From assembly GCF_001642475.1 (NCBI RefSeq), contig NW_019173941.1, positions 310,001 to 374,000 on the forward strand: a DNA stretch of 64,000 bases. Direction: 5' to 3'. Below the pieces are notes generated by a model. The model was not told where the DNA came from. It did no database searches and worked only from the letters and a program-made list of their open reading frames with translations. Position 1 is the first letter of the stretch. Every line of letters begins with the position of its first letter. Below are positions 57,271 through 64,000 of this stretch, in pieces. The DNA is from Fonsecaea monophora. Taxonomy: Eukaryota > Ascomycota > Eurotiomycetes > Chaetothyriales > Herpotrichiellaceae. A program made the translations under genes and the position numbers.

Positions 57271-59713
57271 CTAGAGACTACCACTCCTCGAAAAACTCCT
57301 CGAGGCGACATGGCTGCCGTCTCCATCTACGTACACTTCCTCCTCCTCTTCCTCCTCGACATTAGGCAACGCTACATTAAACAGCCCCTCGGCCCATTCG
57401 GCAAACGTATCGAGATCCCACACTGCATTCTCTGGGCTCTTTCCCTTGCGAGAGATGGGTGTTGCCGCCGTCGCTGCTGCGCCGTTGACCTTGCCATTCC
57501 GCGTGCCAGCCTTCCCAGCGGACTGAGAGGTGTATGCGTCGAAGAACACCTCGTAGATCTGCACGACCTGGTCCTCCACAGCGGCGACCAAGGTCTCTCT
57601 CGTGCGATGGTCGTCCAAATACTGTTCCAGCTTAGCTCTCAGGATAGGAATCTCCTTCTCAATCCTCGTCCGAGTCTTCTCTACCGCCTCGGCCAGCACG
57701 CCCTCCCGCTCGGCCTTTTTAGGCCCCAACTTCTCCAAGTCCTTGGGCAGATCTTTGCACATGTCCGCAGCAAACCCTGCCGTGAACTCGTTGATGGCCG
57801 TCCTCAACTGCCCGTCAAGTTCGACTTTCGCATCCAGCATGTTTTCCACCACACGAGGCAGCAATCCGCCAGAGCTGAACAGTTTCATCCAACTTGAAGG
57901 GTTGAACAGGCCACCCCGTTCGCGGATTTCCCAGAATGTGGATGCCACGCCTGAAAAGTCAAAGCTCACGTCCGGGGTAACGTATTCGATGTCGAACGCC
58001 ACAATCTGGGATTTCAAAAGCAACAGGTGCTTCAGGAGGAAAAGCCTGCCATCGACAGGTGAGGACTTGGTAGATATGAGTTGGGACGCCGTCACGAGAG
58101 ATAGGGTGGTCTGGTGTACAATTTGGTGCGCCAAGTCGTCAAATACGGACGAGTTGACCAGCCGGTAGATGCGGGACAGGAGGCGGAGAGATCTTGAGAG
58201 TGTGGGATAGCAGTGTTTCAAAGCAGACCGGCGCGACGAGGCAAGTGACCAGCTGAAGCTACCTTCTTCGCCAGAATCGTCGTCCAAGTCGTTGGTGGTG
58301 GGTGTTTTGGGCAAAGGCGTCAGAGCGTCCCGGGACGAGCGGCGCCCAGAAAGCATTACTGTGGCCGACATAGGCGGCGCGGAGGTGAGACGAGGGTAGT
58401 CCAGGTCTTCAGGTTTGGGTTTGAACATTTCAATGTCTTCACGGAGGATCGCCAGCGCGCGGAAAACAAGGCGGGTTTGTGCATCCTCCAGCGCCGTCTG
58501 GATGAGCGCAGAGAAGTCGAGCTGATTCAGATCTGTGGGCCCGTCTTCTTCCTCGTCGTGAAGATAGCGAGTTTGAAGCAGCGTGACCAGTGAGCAAAGC
58601 TTGGAGAGCTTGTTCTCATGAATGATCCGAGGTCGAAGATGATCGTACAGTGGTTCACAAATCGACTCGAGGAAATCGTAGAGCCCTCGATAGCCGTGGA
58701 ACCACTCTGACCACAGCTCGAACTCGTCAAGACATATACCCCGGATATAGCCGATACTGGCCCGTGCAAACTGTACCAAGTCCTTGGAGCTGGGTATCTG
58801 AGCCGTCTCGCTGAGGCGCTTCTGGACGAGGGGCAGAATCAATCTCCCTCGACAGGCGGCAAAGCTGGAGTGCAACTCGTTCATGAGGCTCTGGTATTCC
58901 CCTTCTGTGCCTGGCTCTGCGTCCGCGGGCGGGTTGGCGCGCTTCTGAATCTCCAGGCCGAGTTCCTTCATCTCGGCCGCTCCCACCCGGAATTTGGCAT
59001 AGAGGAGCGCGGACATGGTGGTGTCGTTGAGCTGTTTCGCTGCAATGCGGCCGGCAACTTCAGTAGTCGTCTCCCGCACTGCCGCCATGAATGTGTTGCG
59101 CACCAGCGTCAATGCCCGGGTGAGCAACAGCCTGTAGCGTGACCGATAGGTTTCCGCTTCCTTATGTGACGGGTGCGTCTGCATGTAGTCTAGACATTCG
59201 TCCAGGGTGACCAGCAGATCTGAAAAGTCCTTGGTGCCAACGAAGCTACCAGCCTGCGGTGCATTGAGACGACGGGTGATTTGTTCGAGCGGCTCATAAT
59301 AGCGCAGATTCTCGGCGATTTGTTGCGCCACAACTTCACTTTTACGCTGCTCATCGAGGATAGAGGCAGACTGGGCCTGGAAGGACTGTGTTTGAGCGCT
59401 GACGGACTTGAAGGAAGCAGAGATGGAAGAAAGCTCATCGAGCGTGGCAGCGGTGGAGGCGAGGAGGGTCTCGAGGTGAGCGCTGGCAGCGTCAAGTTGG
59501 TCGAGATATTGCCTGTCCTGATGTTTCAGCGAGAATAACACAACATCTAGTGCTTCCGAAGACGCACTGGTACTCATCGAGACTTGCGTCCAACAGGACC
59601 TCGTCGATATCTCCGGCTAACTTGAACAGCTCGAGTTCTGTTTCTGCGCTCTCGAGTTGTGCTAGAGTGGCATCATCCTCGGCGTTCAGGATTTCTCCTT
59701 CTTCCAAAGTCAT
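57271..59713 (-). CDS. COG3: Conserved oligomeric Golgi complex subunit 3
   Basis: COG3 (Sec34) is part of the COG tether for retrograde vesicles at the Golgi. Two exons (59713-59568 and 59512-57271; intron 59513-59567) encode 795 residues. The start used is MTLEEGEILNAEDDATLAQL; splicing GTGCGT...GGACAG joins DASLDEYQ to QYLDQLDAAS in the order expected of the family. Conserved parts are SAQTQSFQAQSASILDEQRK, the Sec34 core AENLRYYEPLEQITRRLNAP, and FSDLLVTLDECLDYMQTHPS followed by ETYRSRYRLLLTRALTL. A downstream ATG at 59577 in the unspliced frame would lose the true N-terminus. The stop nearly abuts the 3' end of TRM44 (convergent, about 170 bp). Confidence 0.9.
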
Positions 59714-60066
59714 GGCAGTGACCTAGGTTGGTGACGGACTGCTAATTCCTTGGACGAGTCTCACAAGACTGGCCATACGGGAATGGTGTTGGCCTTTTCA
59801 TTGCCTGTGGACCATGGTGTACAAAATGAATGGCCTGTTCGAGATGAGAAGGGCGGAGAATAACACGAGGCTGAACAAAAATCGACCAATATTATTCCTT
59901 GGGATTTGGACGAGGCTGTGGTGAACGGTCAATGACGCACACCATTTCCGAATACGAGCCCTTCTACTATCTGGTTCATTCTGACTCTCTCCAAATCTAC
60001 AGGAGAACAACTATATCTCGGTAATGTGAGGTATAGTGTACGCACACCCGTCGTCCAAGAACAGCC
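59714..60066. other. Divergent promoter between COG3 and Fmp25
   Basis: About 350 bp shared 5' region; no site recognised. Confidence 0.5.
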
Positions 60067-61857
60067 ATGTCCTCGAGGACTCTGCCAGCTGCCGCCGCAC
60101 GCACCTTCACTCGACCACGGCGGGTCACGCTCTCTCAGTTGAAGTCTCGTGCTCCATTCTCGAGGGCGGAACGCTTCTCCCAAAAGGCCACACGCAATGC
60201 CGCTACTCACCAAGCATGGAAGCGACCCTCCGCTGCTATATTTGCAGCGGCAGCCACGGTTGCTCTAGTCTATACAACGACCCAGGTGCACGCTGTGCAG
60301 GCAGAAGCTCCACCCCCCGAAACCCAGGAGGTCGTGATCGAAACATCCAAGAAGAGAAAGGGCGTTTCAAAGGAAGAGAATAGGGACCTCATCAGCTCCC
60401 AGCATCTCCAAGTCAAGAAGAGCTGGGAGAACCCTGGCGTGTATGCGTGGGGATCGAATACTGGTCGAGTCGTGGCCCCAGATTCAGATGAAACATACAT
60501 CAAGACACCGCGGAGACTGAGCTGGTTCGACGATGTCCTGCTTCGAGATCTGAAGATTGACCGTAATTTCGGCGCAGCAGTTCTGGAGAATGGAGATCTG
60601 GTACAATGGGGCATCGAGTACTCGGAGGACATACGACAACCAACAGTTACACTGAAGGGGAAGAATCTGACCTCCATTGCGATATCAAGAGATCGTATCA
60701 TCGGGCTGAGCAAGAACGGAACCGTATATTCAATACCAGTATCCAAGCTGGATCAGGAGCGTGGACACAAACAAACCGATAGTTCTTGGATCCCGTTCTG
60801 GAATTCAACCTCAACCATCAGCTACAGGAAGCTCGAGCCCAAGAATCTGAGAGTTGGAGAGCGGGTCGTTGCCATCAGCGGTGGCCTTGAGCATGTTCTT
60901 TTGCTCACAAATTCAGGACGAGTCTTCTCTGCCGCCTCAGGAACCGAGGACTTTCCGAGTCGTGGACAGCTGGGCGTCCCAGGGGTGACATGGCTCACTC
61001 GTCCTGAAGGCCGCTATGACATGTGCCACGAACTGACCACACTCAAAGGCTTCGAGATCACTAAACTCGCTTCTGGAGATCACCACTCTCTTGTGCTCGA
61101 CAAAGAGGGTCGCGTCTTTGCATTCGGTGATAACTCTTCCGGCCAACTTGGTTTCGACTTCAACCCGGAAGCTCCTTTCGTCGACACGCCTTCTCTCCTC
61201 CCCACTACTCGTCTGTACCAAGGTACGAACCAATCGTCCAAGGTCACTTCAATCGCGGCTGGTGGTTCAAACAGTTTCTTTACCGTTGACGCTACGCGCG
61301 TCGCAGGCCCGGAGGAAGACCCCAGCTCTATCTCAACTCTGGGCAAGACCACCGCCGACACATGGGCATGTGGCACGGGCATCAAGGGGACTTTGGGCAA
61401 TGGAAAATGGACCCATATCCAAGGCACACCAACCCGTATTCCGTCCTTGTCGGGCCTCTTTGAGTATGATGAAAAGACCCGAAAGGTGGTTCCGATCAGA
61501 ATGTCCCAGATCTCCGTTGGGAGCACCCATGCCTCAGCAGTGCTCGACAACGTAACCTACCTAGATGCTTCGGAGAAGTCTTCAGAGGACGACACCAACT
61601 GGGGCTCCGATGTGCTCTGGTGGGGAGGAAACGAATTCTATCAGCTGGGCACAGGCAAGAGGAACAATGTGCCGCTCCCGACGTATATCCGGCCGTTGGA
61701 CATGGCTAGTGAAGCAGAGATGGGAAGAAGGGAGGAGCACAGATTGCATTTGACACCTATGCACGATGTACAGCTGAAGACCAGTGGGAGGAAAGTGAGA
61801 ATGGAGCAGCGTGTGGTGTGCGGCAGGAATGTGACGGCTGTTTACTCGGCTGTGTGA
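60067..61857 (+). CDS. FMP25: Mitochondrial RCC1-repeat protein Fmp25
   Basis: One exon of 596 residues. The N-terminus is an Arg/Ala-rich mitochondrial presequence (MSSRTLPAAAARTFTRPRR). A single predicted membrane segment follows (SAAIFAAAATVALVYTTTQ, about residues 54-72), so the protein is probably inner-membrane anchored. The remainder is a set of RCC1-like beta-propeller repeats, recognisable in NPGVYAWGSNTGRVVAPDSD, VFAFGDNSSGQLGFDFN, WACGTGIKGTLGNGKWTH and LWWGGNEFYQLGTGKRNN. Yeast Fmp25 has the same plan and is needed for assembly of respiratory complex III. The specific role here is inferred from the family. Confidence 0.88.
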   Translation: MSSRTLPAAAARTFTRPRRVTLSQLKSRAPFSRAERFSQKATRNAATHQAWKRPSAAIFAAAATVALVYTTTQVHAVQAEAPPPETQEVVIETSKKRKGVSKEENRDLISSQHLQVKKSWENPGVYAWGSNTGRVVAPDSDETYIKTPRRLSWFDDVLLRDLKIDRNFGAAVLENGDLVQWGIEYSEDIRQPTVTLKGKNLTSIAISRDRIIGLSKNGTVYSIPVSKLDQERGHKQTDSSWIPFWNSTSTISYRKLEPKNLRVGERVVAISGGLEHVLLLTNSGRVFSAASGTEDFPSRGQLGVPGVTWLTRPEGRYDMCHELTTLKGFEITKLASGDHHSLVLDKEGRVFAFGDNSSGQLGFDFNPEAPFVDTPSLLPTTRLYQGTNQSSKVTSIAAGGSNSFFTVDATRVAGPEEDPSSISTLGKTTADTWACGTGIKGTLGNGKWTHIQGTPTRIPSLSGLFEYDEKTRKVVPIRMSQISVGSTHASAVLDNVTYLDASEKSSEDDTNWGSDVLWWGGNEFYQLGTGKRNNVPLPTYIRPLDMASEAEMGRREEHRLHLTPMHDVQLKTSGRKVRMEQRVVCGRNVTAVYSAV

Positions 61858-62625
61858 GAGTTGCTACATCTCGCCATGTGTGTGTATATGTGTTGCGAGG
61901 AGATGTTTCCAACGCCTTGCTGTGGTGTCCCATGAGGTACTTCAACGGACATTGACGTCTCAATTCACCAAGTCCGACCCTCTCTTTCTCTCCTCTTCAT
62001 TACTACGATGCCCCTTCACGAGAATGTCTTATGTAGCTAGCCAATCTGTTTGATTTGACACGCTTTTGGAACGACCGATTCCGCAACCTGTTTGGATATT
62101 TGTAAGACAACTCGAGAACGAGGCCCGGCTGGACGAAGCATCGTTCGACCAGTCTGACGCTTGGGAGAGAAGGCTGATGGTGGAAGGGCAGAACCGTAGT
62201 TTCCTGTGATGCTCTCTTCGTTATTTCGTCTCCTCGTCTCCTCTGGTTCTATTGCGACGTACCGTCGAGAAAGGTTTGGATCGATGTCGTTGAATGCGCC
62301 ACACTGCCTGTGTAGACGGCGAACGATAGGTCGAAGAGTGATTCGGGACAGAAAAGGACTTGTGGTCAATTATGATTCTTTCCATCAATCACCCACGCGT
62401 GTCTCCGCTGTATGTACCACCAGGGCAAGCATATGTCCCCGCCACCTTGTTTGAACCATCGTGTCTTTGACTCCGGTTCCAATAGAATGTCCTCCATCAG
62501 TCATGCTCTTCGTCTCATCTAATATGCATGCACGTTGATTCATCTTTCCGTGAAGACGGGCCAACCCATACGCCAAACACCTTGCTGTCGGATTCGAAAC
62601 CAGTGCACTGTGATTCCACGTGGCT
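61858..62625. other. Convergent intergenic region, no gene seen
   Basis: 3' flanks of Fmp25 (+) and Asf1 (-). Frames at 62037-62369 (-) and 62206-62454 (+) have no motif. Confidence 0.5.
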
Positions 62626-63627
62626 CTAATGAACCATGACCTCTGGCTTGGCCTCTGTCCCTTTACTTTCGCCATTCGCTTGTGCCGAAGTCGTGTTGGA
62701 GGCAGCAGTGGGTTTCTCATCGCCCTCACCCATCTCTGCATCTTCACCTTCTGCACCCTCCTCATCTTCTTCGTCGTCCTCGCTCTCACTGCTTTCCTCC
62801 TCAAGATCTTCACTTTCAGCCTCGCTGGCTTCTTCCTCCTCGTCTTTGACTTTGTGGCTGTCTGTCATTTCTTGGTCCGCATTCGTCGAGTCTTCTCGAG
62901 CCATTTTTGCTTCGGTCTCTTCCAGTTCTTTCTCTAGAGCTGCTTGCATCTCTGCTTCTTCTGCACCATAGTTGGCTCCATCGTCATCGAGCGTGTCAGC
63001 TTCAGGCTGCTCGGGAGGATACTCGGCTGGAGCAGATTCTTCAGAGTCCCTGTTGGTAGAGTTAAGTTAGGTATGAATCTGCAGCTAGAGGAAGTTTACG
63101 TACCACTTGATCGCGAATCTGGTGACCCTGGGTTTTTCTGCAAGCACATTGCGGCGGATCTTTTCAATCACCGGCTTAGCAGGTGGATCGGCATTCAATA
63201 TCTCGTCATCGTATTCGTTGTTGACGTAGTAACCGACGCGCACAAACTCTCTTCCATCATAGGAGCAGGTCAGGAGGATCACTGTCACGCCGAGGATTTC
63301 GGATGGTGGCAGGCGAGATAGGTTCGGAGGATCAGCTTCGAAGATAAATTTGTTGACTCCGATAGGAATGGGTCCCACGAGGAGAGAGTCAAGCTCTTGA
63401 TCGTGTTCTGCGGACGTAGCAGAGCCGACATAGGTGAGTTTCCACTCTAGGTCTATGATACATAGATAGTCGTCAGTCAATCTGAAATGAAGAAAGAAGT
63501 CTCCCAAGATGCGTTTACCTTCACGAAGTTGCTCAAGACATTCGAACGTAATTTCAAATTCGTAGGGTGCGGTGAATGGCGCAGGATTGTTCAGGACTTT
63601 GACGCCCAACAGGGAAACCACCGACAT
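62626..63627 (-). CDS. ASF1: Histone H3-H4 chaperone Asf1
   Basis: Asf1 binds the H3-H4 dimer for nucleosome assembly and exchange. Three exons (63627-63519, 63452-63104, 63049-62626) encode 293 residues. The first intron (63453-63518, 66 nt) is in frame and would otherwise insert 22 false residues. The immunoglobulin-like core is complete: MSVVSLLGVKVLNNPAPFTA, YEFEITFECLEQLREDLEWK, LTYVGSATSAEHDQELDSLL, VILLTCSYDGREFVRVGYYV and PRVTRFAIKWDSEE. After about residue 155 the tail is disordered and strongly acidic (EDLEEESSESEDDEEDEEG), as in fungal Asf1 proteins. The protein ends ...EAKPEVMVH. Confidence 0.95.
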
Positions 63628-64000
63628 GATTGCGACAAGCGCGACAGACGTGCTTTAGTGGGTGTATCGAATTCAACGCGCCCAATGACGTTCTGATAAT
63701 GGTCTGGAATAGCACTTTGTGGATTGTTTGACTGTGTAATGGAGTTGCGGAGGAGTTGTTTGCGAGAACTGAATCCAAGATCGCGAAAGTGCCATGGCCG
63801 CGTTAAAAGTCGCGTCGTCGGCTTTGAATTAAATGCAGCCTGCCCGCAATCAACTACAATAGCAGGTTAGCCGAACAATGTTGAGTTCTTCCGCCGAGGG
63901 TTTGCAAGTGACAAATTCCAACCACAAGGGCATGCGCCGTCGCTCACTGTGTCACCGGCAGTAACAATCTAGGCTTTGCGTGAAGTGAAACGAATTCCAT
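63628..64000. other. Asf1 promoter side, window end
   Basis: No gene is recognised in the last 370 bp. Confidence 0.5.

Noticed and set aside
57271..59577. COG3 starting at the ATG at 59577
   Set aside because: Misses the family-typical N-terminus that a 55-nt intron restores in frame.
1..64000. CRISPR arrays, bacterial operons, transposons
   Set aside because: None seen; intron structure and gene content are fungal, and no transposase, reverse transcriptase or terminal repeats were recognised.

Overview
This 64 kb window is nuclear DNA of a filamentous ascomycete (Pezizomycotina; Eurotiomycetes is my best guess at low confidence). Genes lie on both strands with no operons. Introns are numerous and short (about 47-144 nt) with GT...AG ends and CTRAY-type branch sites. 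The genes are characteristically fungal: an APSES regulator of the StuA family, Fmp25, URC1, COG3, Trm44, and a Ser/Thr-rich GPI cell-wall protein. Gene models were assembled by joining reading frames at splice signals and checking that each total is a whole number of codons. Two 5' ends remain open: the mitochondrial uS10 gene and the unknown 640-residue protein.

Layout, left to right. 0-10 kb: the 3' end of a DyP-type peroxidase, mitochondrial ribosomal protein uS10m, a GMC oxidoreductase with eleven introns, mitochondrial tryptophanyl-tRNA synthetase, and an ABHD11/Imo32-like mitochondrial hydrolase. 10-16 kb (minus strand): ribosomal protein eS1, cytosolic seryl-tRNA synthetase with a probable GC-AG intron, and the Rheb GTPase. 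16-28 kb: a WAPL-type cohesin-release protein, uracil phosphoribosyltransferase, 3-phosphoglycerate dehydrogenase, a conserved but unidentified protein, and ribosomal protein eL19, whose start codon is split by an intron. 28.9-30.9 kb: the StuA-type regulator, followed upstream by a 7.8 kb stretch with no convincing gene. 38.7-47.2 kb: elongation factor Elf1, the GTP cyclohydrolase II-like URC1, a 2EXR/F-box-like protein, and mitochondrial serine hydroxymethyltransferase. 47-54 kb: a 3 kb gene-free stretch, a GPI-anchored cell-wall protein, and an acetyl/propionyl-CoA synthetase-like enzyme. 54.7-64 kb: a tRNA-Lys(UUU) gene, Trm44, COG3, Fmp25 and the histone chaperone Asf1.

Most genes are housekeeping. 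Loose themes are translation (two aminoacyl-tRNA synthetases, three ribosomal proteins, a tRNA and a tRNA methyltransferase), serine and one-carbon metabolism (PGDH, SHMT, SerRS), uracil metabolism (UPRT and URC1), and chromatin (WAPL, Elf1, Asf1). They are not clustered in a way that implies co-regulation.

The most unusual item is the tRNA-Lys(UUU) gene at 54771-54920. Besides a 23-nt intron at the canonical site after nucleotide 37, it carries a second 53-nt insertion exactly between the D arm and the anticodon arm. That insertion has GT...AG ends and a branch-like CTAAT, like a messenger-RNA intron. Removing both insertions leaves a 74-nt cloverleaf whose acceptor, anticodon and T stems are fully paired.
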